A DNA stretch of 64,000 bases from Burkholderia guangdongensis (GTDB lineage: Bacteria > Pseudomonadota > Gammaproteobacteria > Burkholderiales > Burkholderiaceae): the NCBI RefSeq assembly GCF_013403875.1, contig NZ_JACBNX010000001.1, forward strand, positions 1 through 64,000. Direction: 5' to 3'. A model generated the notes under the pieces. That model did no database searches. It saw only the letters and a list, made by a program, of their open reading frames with translations, and had not been told where the DNA came from. How positions within the stretch are numbered: position 1 is the first letter of the stretch; every line of letters starts with the position of its first letter. This document shows, in pieces, positions 27,769 through 35,870 of this stretch. Both the position numbers and the translations under genes were made by a program.

Positions 27769-28611
27769 CTACCCGAACCGGTTCGGGCTGGTTCGGGCGG
27801 GCACGGGCACGGGCACGGGCGCGTCGCCGGCGACGCACCACGCGAACAGTCCGGCGCGGTTGTCGATGCCGAGCTTCGCGAGCGCGCGCCCGAGATAGGT
27901 GCGCACGCTGCACGCCTGCACGTCGAGCGCGCCGGCGATCTGCGCGACCGGTTGCCCCTGCAGCACCGCGCGGCACACGAGCCGCTCGCGCTGCGACAGC
28001 GCCGCGCCGGACGCGGCGACCCGCCGGTCGAAGCGCTGCAGCAGCGCTTCGTCGTCCGAGCGCGGCGCGATGCTCGCGAGCCGCGCGTGCTGCACCAGCA
28101 GCGGCAGCAGGAAATCGCCGAGCTGACGCAGCAGGCTCAGCTCGGGCAGTGTGAACGACGGATGGTCGCGGTGGCGGAACAGCGACAGCGCGTACACGTA
28201 GTCGTGCTCGCAGCTAAGCAGCGTGCAGTCCTCGCCGAGCTCGCCCGCCTCGAACTGGCGGCCGTACTCGGTTGCCGTGCTGATGTCCTTGTTGTGCGAG
28301 AACACGAGTTGCGGATCGGTCAGTCGCTCGACATAGGGCAGGATCGTGTCGTGGCGCCATTCGCCACGCTGATACAGGTCGATCGCGCGGCGCGTGTCGT
28401 CCGGATCGCCGGCGCCGGCGAAGAACAGCACGTCGACGCCGTCGACCGGCTGCGACGGCGCGCGGCGCCGGTAGCGGGCCGCGACCGTGTGATACGTGTA
28501 TGGCTCGGCCGTGCTGCGCAGCCACGCCCAGAGCCGGGACGGGAACAGCGGGCTGCCGAGGCTGGCGATCAGCTCGCCGGCGCTGCTCAGCGAAATGTGG
28601 GCGGAGTTCAT
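27769..28611 (-). CDS. LuxR-type helix-turn-helix regulator
   Basis: 280 aa from ATG 28611. The C-terminus is a LuxR/FixJ HTH: LSQRERLVCRAVLQGQPVAQ then IAGALDVQACSVRTYLGRAL and AKLGI. The N-terminal 190 residues are a sensor of no recognised type; there is no clear autoinducer-binding or receiver signature. The tail (PVPVPVPARTSPNRFG) is encoded by a GGGCAC hexamer repeat. Probably regulates the amidohydrolase 217 bp downstream. Both genes share a strand. Confidence 0.82.
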   Translation of the reverse strand: MNSAHISLSSAGELIASLGSPLFPSRLWAWLRSTAEPYTYHTVAARYRRRAPSQPVDGVDVLFFAGAGDPDDTRRAIDLYQRGEWRHDTILPYVERLTDPQLVFSHNKDISTATEYGRQFEAGELGEDCTLLSCEHDYVYALSLFRHRDHPSFTLPELSLLRQLGDFLLPLLVQHARLASIAPRSDDEALLQRFDRRVAASGAALSQRERLVCRAVLQGQPVAQIAGALDVQACSVRTYLGRALAKLGIDNRAGLFAWCVAGDAPVPVPVPARTSPNRFG

Positions 28612-28687
28612 CGGTCGCGCGGTCCTTGCGAATATGGCGAGGATCGTACCGTGCGCGCGGCGGAAAAGATGCCCCGGTTCAGGGGTG

Positions 28688-28723
28688 TCAAGCCACTCAA
28701 GCCGCTCAAGCCACTCAAGCCGC
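28688..28723. repeat. 9-bp tandem repeat x4 spanning a stop codon
   Basis: TCAAGCCAC / TCAAGCCGC alternate four times (28688-28723). On the minus strand each unit gives an in-frame TGA, so the stop of the neighbouring gene (28715-28717) is followed by three further stops at 9-nt steps. Confidence 0.85.
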
Positions 28724-29110
28724 CTCGGCCGCTTCCGCGTCGAGCATCGCACGGACGATCAGGTACACGGCCGGCAGATCGTCGTCGTCGCGGCGCCAGT
28801 CGACCGCTTCGTCTAGATCCGGGCCGGGCAGCCGGCTGTCGTGGACGCGGAGGAACGCGCCGACGATCGCTTCGTCGTGACGCCCGCGAAAGCCGGGCGC
28901 GGAGAACGCGAGTTCCTCGACGTCGAGCAGCGCGCGCCAGCTCAGCGTGCGGACCGCGCCGGGATGCGCGCGCCGGCGCAGGCCGAGCGCGCGCTGCGCG
29001 ATCGGCACGACGACGCGCTGCAGATCGGTGACCGCGCGCTGCGCGGCGCGTTCGAAACGGACGGGGTCGAAGCCGGGCTGTTCTGGATCGAAGGCGGTGG
29101 GCTGGAACAT
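28715..29110 (-). CDS. Small protein of unknown function behind a LexA box
   Basis: 131 aa from ATG 29110 (MFQPTAFDPEQPGFDPVRF); an in-frame ATG at 29158 is an alternative, but it lies only 8 nt from the LexA box. Soluble, charged, with RRRAHPGAVRTLSWRALLDV, EELAFSAPGF and WRRDDDDLPAVYLIVRAMLD; no signal peptide, no membrane segment, no motif I recognise. It is the only gene positioned to be read from the near-consensus LexA site upstream, so DNA-damage induction is likely. The stop lies in a 9-bp repeat. Confidence 0.72.
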   Translation of the reverse strand: MFQPTAFDPEQPGFDPVRFERAAQRAVTDLQRVVVPIAQRALGLRRRAHPGAVRTLSWRALLDVEELAFSAPGFRGRHDEAIVGAFLRVHDSRLPGPDLDEAVDWRRDDDDLPAVYLIVRAMLDAEAAEAA

Positions 29111-29165
29111 GGCGTCTCGCAATGCCCGGCGGCCGGGCGGCGGCCGAAATCGGGCCATATGGGTT

Positions 29166-29193
29166 GAAGTACTGTGAATATATACAGTACTTC
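29166..29193. promoter_or_regulatory. LexA (SOS) box
   Basis: The core TACTGTGAATATATACAGTA (29170-29189) differs from the E. coli ideal TACTGTATATATATACAGTA only at the G-A just inside the left half, and the dyad extends to a perfect 10-bp inverted repeat, GAAGTACTGT/ACAGTACTTC. Beta- and gammaproteobacterial LexA binds CTGT-N8-ACAG. It lies 55 bp before the unknown gene at 29110 and faces no other start. Confidence 0.85.
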
Positions 29194-29217
29194 GGCGGGT
29201 TTCAAGTCCCCGCCGAA
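29191..29217. terminator. GC stem-loop after the DUF2628 gene
   Basis: TTCGGCGGG (29191-29199) pairs perfectly with CCCGCCGAA (29209-29217), 9-nt loop, 29 bp past the stop of the minus-strand gene at 29246 and touching the LexA box. No U-run follows, so it is a possible rather than certain terminator. Confidence 0.4.
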
Positions 29218-29245
29218 TGCGCAACGCCGGCCTTCGAACGCGCGC

Positions 29246-29665
29246 TTACGCGATCCGCATGCCTTCGAACGGATTCCAGCCGTTGCTGTTGCGGACGTGC
29301 TTCAGGTAGTACGAGTAGTTCACGGTCATCGCGGACAGCATCGCGATGCCGATGTTGATCCCGAGGTCGATCGCGGGCGGAATGTCGATTCCGGTCGAGA
29401 TCACGACGATCGCTTCCAGCACGCCGATGCCCAGCGAGATCGCGAGCAGCACGAGCGCCTTCCTCCACATGCCGAGCGTGAAGAAATAGAACGGGCCGAA
29501 GAAGAACCCGAGGAAGCTGTAGTTGATGAGCCGCTTCTGGCGGCCCGGCAACTCCTTGAGGGCGGCGCGGAACTCGGGCGAGTTCGGCGCGCCGTACGCG
29601 TCGAAGAATGCGAAGCGCTCTTGCCATTTCGGCTTGAGCTCGGCGGGGTCGTCAAAGGTCGGCAT
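29246..29665 (-). CDS. DUF2628-family small membrane protein
   Basis: 139 aa from ATG 29665 (MPTFDDPAELKPKWQERFAF). A soluble N-terminal 45 residues is followed by hydrophobic segments (LINYSFLGFFFGPFYFFTLG, ALVLLAISLGIGVLEAIVVI and a third near IAMLSAMTVNYSYY) and a short polar tail. This F/Y-rich layout is that of DUF2628 proteins, of unknown function. A more distal start at 29731 would add 22 residues without improving the match. Confidence 0.78.
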   Translation of the reverse strand: MPTFDDPAELKPKWQERFAFFDAYGAPNSPEFRAALKELPGRQKRLINYSFLGFFFGPFYFFTLGMWRKALVLLAISLGIGVLEAIVVISTGIDIPPAIDLGINIGIAMLSAMTVNYSYYLKHVRNSNGWNPFEGMRIA

Positions 29666-29804
29666 GTTCAAGTCGAGACTCCTTGCTTGTCGTTGTGCGT
29701 GTCGGTGGAACGGTTGATGGGAGAAAAACATTGCGCGTCGCGACGTTTGTCGAGCGCCGTCGAATCAGTGCATATTAGCGATTCCGCCAACCGCCGACGC
29801 GCCC

Positions 29805-31091
29805 ATGACGCCAGACAAAGCCCAGGAACTGAACCGGAGCAAGCGCCGCGCGCTGCTGCTGCTGCTCGTCGCGGCCGCGGTGTTCGTGACGACGCTGTTC
29901 CTGCCGCGCGGCGTCTGGATCGACGGGATCAAGGCGGTCGCGGAGGCCGCGATGGTCGGCGCGCTCGCCGACTGGTTCGCGGTCGTCGCGCTGTTTCGCC
30001 GCGTGCCGATCCCGATCGTGTCGCGTCACACCGAAATCATCCCGCAGAACAAGGACAAGATCGCGGACAACCTCGCGACGTTCGTCCGCGAGAAATTCCT
30101 CGGCCCGGACGCGCTCGTCGCGCAGATCCGCCAGCACGATCCGGCGAAGTGGCTCGGCACGTGGCTGTCCGAGCCCGCGAACACCGACGCGCTCGGCGGC
30201 TACGTGACGAAGATGATGGGCTTCGCGCTCGACATGACCGACGACGGCCGGATCCAGACGTTCATCCGCGATGCGTTCCGCGCGCTGGTCGACAAGGTCG
30301 ACCTGTCGCAGTCGGTCGGCGCGATCCTCGACACGCTGACGAAGGACGGCCGCCATCAGACGCTGCTCGACGACGGCATCGCGCAGCTCGTCGACGTGCT
30401 CGCGAAACCGGAGAACCGCGGCATGATCGCCGCGTACATCGTCGACTGGCTGAAGAACCGCTATCCGACCGTCGAGCGGCTGTTGCCGAAGAACTGGATC
30501 GGCGAGAACGGCGCGGAGATGCTCGCGAACGCGGTGAGCCGCGTGCTGCAGCAGATCGCCGAGGATCCCGAGCACGAGCTGCGGCAGCGCTTCGACGCGA
30601 CGGTCGCGAAGCTGGTCGACCGGTTGAAACACGATCCGCGCTTCATCGAGAAGGGCGAGGAGATCAAGCGCTACATCCGCGACGGCGATGCGTTCAACGT
30701 CTACGTGAAGGATCTGTGGGAGCAGCTGCGCGCGTGGCTGAAGGCCGATCTCGAACGCGACGATTCGGCGCTGCACCGGCGGGCCGCGTCGCTCGGCGGC
30801 TGGCTCGGCGCGCGGCTCGGCGAGAGCGGCACGCTGCGCGCGTCACTGAACGAGCACATCGAGAAGGCCGTGCACGAGATGGCGCCGGATTTTGCGGCGT
30901 TTCTCACGCGCCACATCCGCGACACCGTGCGCAACTGGGACGCGCGCGAGATGTCCGAGCAGATCGAGCTCAACATCGGCAAGGATCTGCAATACATCCG
31001 GATCAACGGTACGCTGGTCGGCGGGCTGATCGGGCTCGGGCTCTACGTCGTGTCGTACGCCGCGCACGGGCTCGGCGCGCTGGCGCGCTGA
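29805..31091 (+). CDS. DUF445-family membrane-associated protein
   Basis: 428 aa. One hydrophobic segment near residues 17-33 (ALLLLLVAAAVFVTTLFLP), the DUF445 signature VAEAAMVGALADWFAVVALF RRVPIP around 45-67, a long amphipathic helical body (many KD/ER heptads) and a second hydrophobic segment at the C-terminus (LVGGLIGLGLYVVSYAAHGL). Function unknown; it probably spans the inner membrane at both ends with a large soluble domain. It ends just before a fluoride riboswitch. Confidence 0.85.
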   Translation: MTPDKAQELNRSKRRALLLLLVAAAVFVTTLFLPRGVWIDGIKAVAEAAMVGALADWFAVVALFRRVPIPIVSRHTEIIPQNKDKIADNLATFVREKFLGPDALVAQIRQHDPAKWLGTWLSEPANTDALGGYVTKMMGFALDMTDDGRIQTFIRDAFRALVDKVDLSQSVGAILDTLTKDGRHQTLLDDGIAQLVDVLAKPENRGMIAAYIVDWLKNRYPTVERLLPKNWIGENGAEMLANAVSRVLQQIAEDPEHELRQRFDATVAKLVDRLKHDPRFIEKGEEIKRYIRDGDAFNVYVKDLWEQLRAWLKADLERDDSALHRRAASLGGWLGARLGESGTLRASLNEHIEKAVHEMAPDFAAFLTRHIRDTVRNWDAREMSEQIELNIGKDLQYIRINGTLVGGLIGLGLYVVSYAAHGLGALAR

Positions 31092-31107
31092 AGTGTACAA
31101 TGCGCGC

Positions 31108-31184
31108 CACGGAGATGGCATGCCTCCTTTAACCGCCGGCGAGTTGCAGAATGTGCAGCATGGCCCGGCTGATGATGCCTACGC
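31108..31184 (+). promoter_or_regulatory. Fluoride riboswitch (crcB motif) aptamer
   Basis: The conserved blocks are all present and in order: GGAGATGGCAT (31111-31121), GCCTCC (31122-31127), AACCGCC (31131-31137) and GGCTGATGATGCCTAC (31167-31182). GGCAT (31117-31121) pairs with ATGCC (31175-31179), GGAG pairs with CTCC as the pseudoknot, and GCCGG (31135-31139) pairs with CCGGC (31165-31169). It precedes a CLC-F type gene, its classic partner, so fluoride should switch expression on. Confidence 0.93.
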
Positions 31185-31210
31185 GTCCTGGGTTTCGGGA
31201 GGTCGTAGGC
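31177..31210 (+). promoter_or_regulatory. Putative expression-platform stem of the fluoride riboswitch
   Basis: GCCTACG (31177-31183), the 3' strand of the aptamer, can instead pair with CGTAGGC (31204-31210). The two pairings are mutually exclusive, as expected of a switch. No strong U-run follows, so the output may act at another step than intrinsic termination. Confidence 0.5.
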
Positions 31211-31263
31211 CGTCCATGCGGTATCCTGCCGCCCAGGTTTGATTTCCGTCGAATCTGGCCATC

Positions 31264-32505
31264 ATGAAATCCTTCTCTTCCGCCGACCTGTTCTCGTCCG
31301 CGCGCTACCTGTGCCGCTGGCTCGCGCTGTCGTCCGCGCTCGGCGCGCTCGCCGGCTCCGCGTCCGCGCTGTTCCTGATCGCGCTCGACTGGGCGACCGG
31401 CACGCGCGTCGCGCATCCTGCGCTGCTGTGGGCGCTGCCCGCGGCCGGCTTCGCGACCGGCTGGGTCTATCACCATTTCGGCCAGTCGGTCGCGCGCGGC
31501 AACAACCTGCTGATCGACGAGATCCACGATCCGAAAGCGCTCGTGCCGAAGCGGATGGCGCCGCTCGTGCTCGTCGCGACCGTCGTCACGCATCTGTTCG
31601 GCGGCTCCGCCGGCCGCGAGGGAACCGCGGTGCAGATGGGCGGCGCGCTCGCCGATCGCGTCACGCAGCTGTTCGGCCTCGGCCGCGACGAGCGGCGCGT
31701 GCTGCTGATGGGCGGCATCGCGGCGGGCTTCGCGTCGGTGTTCGGCACGCCGCTCGCGGGCGCGGTGTTCGGCCTCGAGGTGCTCGCGATCGGCCGCGTC
31801 CGCTACGACGCGCTGTTGAGCTGCGTCGCGTCGGCGATCGTCGCGGATGCCGTGTGCCGGCTCTGGGGCGTTCATCACACGGTCTACGCGATTCCGTTCG
31901 TGCCGCGCGTGAGCCCGGCCGGGCTCGCGGCGACCGTCGTCGCGGGCATCGCGTTCGGCGTCGTCGGGATGCTGTTCGCGGAAGCCACGCATCGGTTGTC
32001 CGCGCTGTTCAAGCGCCATATCCGCTACGCGCCGCTGCAGCCGGTGGTCGGCGGGCTGATCGTCGCGGCGGCCGCGACCGCGCTGAACGTGCCGCAATAT
32101 CTCGGTCTCGGCATTCCGACGATCGAGGCCGCGTTTCACGGCGCGCTGCCCGCGTACGATTTCGCGGGCAAGTTCGCGTTCACGGTCGTCACGCTCGCGT
32201 CGGGCTTCAAGGGCGGCGAGGTGACGCCGCTGTTCTACATCGGCGCGACGCTCGGCAACGCGCTCGCGCCGCTGCTCGCGCAGCCGGCGCCGTTGCTCGC
32301 GGGGCTCGGCTTCGTCGCGGTGTTCGCGGGCGCGGCGAACACGCCGATCGCGTCGACGATCATGGCCATCGAGCTGTTCGGCGCGGACGTGGGCGTCTAT
32401 GCGATCGTCGCGTGCGTGGTCGCCTATCTGTTTTCCGGGCACGCGGGAATCTATCGCGCGCAGCGCGTCGCGATCGGCAAGGGCGAGGTGGAGCCGGGCG
32501 AGTGA
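31264..32505 (+). CDS. CLC-F type fluoride/proton antiporter (EriC-F)
   Basis: 413 aa, ten or more membrane helices of the CLC chloride-channel fold. The canonical chloride motifs are altered in the way known for fluoride exporters: GNNLL (ARGNNLLIDEI) replaces GSGIP, GREGT (GSAGREGTAVQMG) replaces GREGP, and GGEVTPLFYIG replaces the GGxFxP loop. Together with the fluoride riboswitch 80 bp upstream this assigns it as a fluoride exporter that protects enolase and pyrophosphatase. Convergent with the ABC exporter gene, 28 bp apart. Confidence 0.92.
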   Translation: MKSFSSADLFSSARYLCRWLALSSALGALAGSASALFLIALDWATGTRVAHPALLWALPAAGFATGWVYHHFGQSVARGNNLLIDEIHDPKALVPKRMAPLVLVATVVTHLFGGSAGREGTAVQMGGALADRVTQLFGLGRDERRVLLMGGIAAGFASVFGTPLAGAVFGLEVLAIGRVRYDALLSCVASAIVADAVCRLWGVHHTVYAIPFVPRVSPAGLAATVVAGIAFGVVGMLFAEATHRLSALFKRHIRYAPLQPVVGGLIVAAAATALNVPQYLGLGIPTIEAAFHGALPAYDFAGKFAFTVVTLASGFKGGEVTPLFYIGATLGNALAPLLAQPAPLLAGLGFVAVFAGAANTPIASTIMAIELFGADVGVYAIVACVVAYLFSGHAGIYRAQRVAIGKGEVEPGE

Positions 32506-32533
32506 CGGTGCTCGCCGTGCGGCTCCGGCTCGG

Positions 32534-34438
32534 CTACGCCTGCGCGCGCAGATCCGCGCCGGCCGGATCGTCGCGATCGCCCGGCGCCGGCCCGTCGGCC
32601 AGCCCCTTCGCGAGCTCGAGCGCCTGCCGCTCGAACAGCCGGCGATAGACGCCGCCGTCGACGCGAATCAGCGCGTCGTGGCTGCCTTCCTCGATCACCG
32701 CGCCGCGCTCGAGCACGAGCAGCCGGTCGAGCGCGCGCACGGTCGATAGCCGGTGCGCGACGACGAGCGTCGTGCGGCCTTCCATCAAGCGCTCCATCGC
32801 CTGCTGGATCAGCACTTCGCTTTCGCTGTCGAGGCTCGACGTCGCTTCGTCCAGGATCAGGATCGGCGCGTCGGCGAGGAACGCGCGCGCGATCGCGACG
32901 CGCTGGCGCTCGCCGCCGGACAGCTTCACGCCGCGTTCGCCGACGAGCGTGTCGTAGCCGTCGGGCAGTGTCGCGATGAAGTCGTGCGCGTTCGCGAGTT
33001 GGGCCGCGCGCTCGATCTGCGCGCGGCTCGCGCCGGGCCGCGCATACGCGATGTTCTCCGCGAGCGTCCGGTGGAACAGCACCGGCTCCTGCTGCACGAT
33101 CGCGATCTGGCGGCGCAGCGAATCCTGCCGCACGCGCGCGATGTCCTGGCCGTCGATCGTGATCCGCCCGTCCGACACGTCGTAGAGTCGCTGGATCAGC
33201 TTGATGAACGTCGTCTTGCCCGAGCCCGAGTGGCCGACGAGCCCGATCCGCTCGCCCGGCGCGATCCGCATCGAGAAGTCGTCGTAGAGCGGCGCGTCGT
33301 CGTCGCCGTTGTAGCGGAACGTCACGCGCTCGAAGCGGATCTCGCCCGCGCCGATCGCGATCGGCTGCGCGCCCGGACGGTCGTCGATGCCGAGCGGCTG
33401 GCGGTCGAGCGCGACGAGCTCTTCCATGTCGTTTACCGAGCGCTGCAGGTTGCGGATGTGCAGCCCGATGTCGCGCAGATAGCCCTGCAGCATGAAGTAC
33501 GTCGTCAACGCGAACGTGACGTCGCCGACGCCCGCCTCGCCGCGCGCCCACAGCAGCAGCGCGGTGCCGATGATCGCAGCCTGGATCGCGACGAGCATCG
33601 TGCTCTGCACGCCGCCGTTCAGCGTGCCGCGCACCCACGTGCGGCGCGTGCGCTGCCGCCACTTGCCGAGCACGCGCGCGAGCCGCGCTTCCTCGCGCGT
33701 CTCCGCGCCGAACGCCTTGACGACCGCGTTGCAGCTGACCGCGTCCGCGAGCGCGCCGCCGACGCGCGTGTCCCACGCGTTCGCGAGCCGCGCGGCCGGC
33801 GCGACGAAGCCGAGCGACAGCGCGACGGTGACGCCGACGTACAGCAGCGAGCCGGCGCCGATCACGAGCCCCATCAGCGGCCAGCGCGCGCCGAGCAGCG
33901 CGGTCGCGCCGACGAGCATCGTCAGCGACGGCAGGAGCGCGATCAGCAGCGTGTCGTTGAGCAGGTCGAGCGCCCACATGCCGCGCGTGATCTTGCGCAC
34001 GGTCGAGCCCGCGAAGCTGCTCGCGTGCCAGTCGGTCGACAGCCGCTGCACGCGGTGGAACGCCGCCGACGCGATCTCGCTCATCATCGTCAGCGTCAGC
34101 GCGATGATGTTCATGTAGACGAGCTGGCGCATCAGCATCGCGCCGATGCCGAGCGCGGCGAGGCCGGCGAATGCTTCGACCGCGGCATGCAGCGCCGCGT
34201 GTGTCGCGTGTGTCGCGTGTGGAGCGTGTGCGGAGGCCGCGCGGTCGGCCGCGCCGGCGGATAGCGCATCGACGAGCCGGCCCGCGAACATCGGCGTGAG
34301 CACGTCGGCGAGCGCGGCGACGAGCGCGAACAGTGCGACGCCGCCGATCCGCCACGGCTGCCTGCGCCAGTAACGGAACGTGAAGCCAAACACAGCGCGG
34401 AAGGCCTGCCCACCGCGAGAGGTCGTTTGTCGAATCAT
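32534..34438 (-). CDS. ABC exporter, fused membrane and ATPase domains
   Basis: 634 aa from ATG 34438 (a TTG at 34477 is an alternative). Residues 1-330 form a six-helix type I exporter domain with an inserted Ala/His-rich loop (ASAHAPHATHATHA) between helices 1 and 2, encoded by a GTGTCGCGT nine-mer repeat. The ATPase has Walker A GLVGHSGSGKTTF, signature [15 protein letters not shown] and Walker B ILILDEATSSLD with the catalytic Glu, so it can hydrolyse ATP. Works as a homo- or heterodimer in the inner membrane; the substrate is unknown. Confidence 0.9.
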   Translation of the reverse strand: MIRQTTSRGGQAFRAVFGFTFRYWRRQPWRIGGVALFALVAALADVLTPMFAGRLVDALSAGAADRAASAHAPHATHATHAALHAAVEAFAGLAALGIGAMLMRQLVYMNIIALTLTMMSEIASAAFHRVQRLSTDWHASSFAGSTVRKITRGMWALDLLNDTLLIALLPSLTMLVGATALLGARWPLMGLVIGAGSLLYVGVTVALSLGFVAPAARLANAWDTRVGGALADAVSCNAVVKAFGAETREEARLARVLGKWRQRTRRTWVRGTLNGGVQSTMLVAIQAAIIGTALLLWARGEAGVGDVTFALTTYFMLQGYLRDIGLHIRNLQRSVNDMEELVALDRQPLGIDDRPGAQPIAIGAGEIRFERVTFRYNGDDDAPLYDDFSMRIAPGERIGLVGHSGSGKTTFIKLIQRLYDVSDGRITIDGQDIARVRQDSLRRQIAIVQQEPVLFHRTLAENIAYARPGASRAQIERAAQLANAHDFIATLPDGYDTLVGERGVKLSGGERQRVAIARAFLADAPILILDEATSSLDSESEVLIQQAMERLMEGRTTLVVAHRLSTVRALDRLLVLERGAVIEEGSHDALIRVDGGVYRRLFERQALELAKGLADGPAPGDRDDPAGADLRAQA

Positions 34439-34905
34439 GTGCGCGTGCCCGGCGCGTACGGCGACGGGACTTTCCAATGGATTCAGCGAATCGGGAAAAC
34501 GCGACAGCCGTGCCCGCGCGAACGGCGCGGGCGATGCTTCAACGGCTGGCGGGACGGGCGCGGCCGATCGGGCCGACGCGGACGGCGAGCTGGGTCAGCT
34601 TCGCCGCGGGATCACGCTCGAGGGCGCTGGCTGCGGTCGAGACATCAGGCACCTCCTTTGCGTGTCGATTGAAAGGGCGTCGAAAAGACGTGAAGGGATT
34701 CTATCAGCAGTGCTCGGGAGGCGGCAATGTCTGATGAATGGGCCGCGCGGTGAAAGCGCGCCGGCATATCGATTAAACTGCGCGATCAAATCGCCCGACT
34801 GAGCGCCCGACTGAGCGCCCGACTGAGCGCCCGACCGAACCGCATGGGCTCGCGCCCGTCGGGCGGCGCGGCTTTCGACCATTCACGAGACTTTCCGAGG
34901 AAACG
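34439..34905. other. 467-bp divergent region without a convincing gene
   Basis: Separates the ABC exporter from the Dyp peroxidase. Several short open frames overlap in different phases, none with a ribosome site plus a recognisable protein. It should hold both promoters. The right end carries a 12-bp tandem repeat. Confidence 0.6.
34793..34835. repeat. 12-bp tandem repeat upstream of the Dyp peroxidase
   Basis: GCCCGACTGAGC is repeated exactly at 34793, 34805 and 34817 with a partial fourth unit to 34835. Each contains TGA in one frame, like the stop-spanning repeats elsewhere in this window, yet I find no real gene ending here. Confidence 0.85.
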
Positions 34906-35793
34906 ATGAGCGACGTTCAGCAAGGCATTCTGGATCCGATCGACGACGCGTCCCGATACCTGACTTTCACGATCTCGAACGCCGATCGGGTGGCGGCGAC
35001 GCTTCGCGCGCTGCGCGACGTCGTCGACGGGCGCGGCGCCGTGGTCGGCATCGGGCGCTCGCTCGTCGAGCACAGCGGCCGCTCGATCGACGGGCTGAGC
35101 GCGTTCCCCGAGATCGCGGCGAACGGCTTGTCGGTGCCGTCGACGCCCGCCGACCTGTGGGTCTGGCTGCGCTCGGACGATCGTGGCGACGTCACGCTGC
35201 GCGCGCGGGCGATCGAGCGCGCGCTCGCGCCGGCGTTCGCGCTGCAGGACGCGGTCGACGGCTTTCGTTACGGGCGCGACGGCAGCGATCGCGATCTGTC
35301 GGGCTACGAGGACGGCACCGAGAACCCGACCGGCGACGACGCGCTCGAGACGGCATTCGTCGCCGGGCAGGGCGCGGGGCGCGACGGCGCGAGCTTCGTC
35401 GTCGTCCAGCAGTGGCTGCACGACTTCGCGAAGATGGAAGCGACGTCCGCCGACATGGACAACGTGATCGGCCGCCGCCGGTCGGACAACGAGGAGCTCG
35501 ACGACGCGCCCGAGTCCGCGCACGTGAAGCGCACCGCGCAGGAGAGCTTCGAGCCGGAGGCGTTCATGCTGCGCCGTTCGTCGCCGTGGTCGGATGCGCG
35601 CCGCGCGGGGCTGTATTTCATCGCGTTCGCGCATTCGTTCCGCGCGTTCGAGGTGCAGATGCGGCGCATGCTCGGCCTCGACGACGGCATCGTCGACGGG
35701 CTGTTCCGCTTCACGCAGCCGCTGACGGGCGCGTATTTCTGGTGTCCGCCGATGAAGGACGGGAAGCTGGATCTGTCGGCGCTCGGGTTGTAA
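34906..35793 (+). CDS. Dyp-type haem peroxidase
   Basis: 295 aa behind GAGGAAAC. The GxxDG motif is GYEDG at 133-137 with the catalytic Asp136, the proximal haem ligand is His206 in SAHVKRTA, and a distal Arg lies in the segment FEPEAFMLRRSSPW. Length and absence of a Tat signal suit the cytoplasmic B-type (YfeX/DypB-like). Oxidises dyes, phenols or porphyrinogens with hydrogen peroxide. It is followed by a strong terminator and so is monocistronic. Confidence 0.93.
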   Translation: MSDVQQGILDPIDDASRYLTFTISNADRVAATLRALRDVVDGRGAVVGIGRSLVEHSGRSIDGLSAFPEIAANGLSVPSTPADLWVWLRSDDRGDVTLRARAIERALAPAFALQDAVDGFRYGRDGSDRDLSGYEDGTENPTGDDALETAFVAGQGAGRDGASFVVVQQWLHDFAKMEATSADMDNVIGRRRSDNEELDDAPESAHVKRTAQESFEPEAFMLRRSSPWSDARRAGLYFIAFAHSFRAFEVQMRRMLGLDDGIVDGLFRFTQPLTGAYFWCPPMKDGKLDLSALGL

Positions 35794-35819
35794 GCCACGC
35801 GCGAGCGTCGGGACGACGG

Positions 35820-35856
35820 GCGGGCCATGCACGATGCATGGCCCGCTTTTTTTTTT
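35820..35856 (+). terminator. Rho-independent terminator after the Dyp peroxidase
   Basis: GCGGGCCATGCA (35820-35831) and TGCATGGCCCGC (35835-35846) form a perfect 12-bp stem with a CGA loop, followed by ten T (35847-35856). The clearest intrinsic terminator in the window; oriented for the plus strand. Confidence 0.96.
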
Positions 35857-35870
35857 GCGTCCGCGTTTCG

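Noticed and set aside
31264..32505. Ordinary voltage-gated chloride channel
   Set aside because: The selectivity motifs and upstream fluoride riboswitch point to CLC-F instead.
34380..34802. 140-aa plus-strand gene ending at the 12-bp repeat
   Set aside because: It overlaps the start of the ABC exporter, has no ribosome site or recognisable sequence; kept only as a question in the findings.
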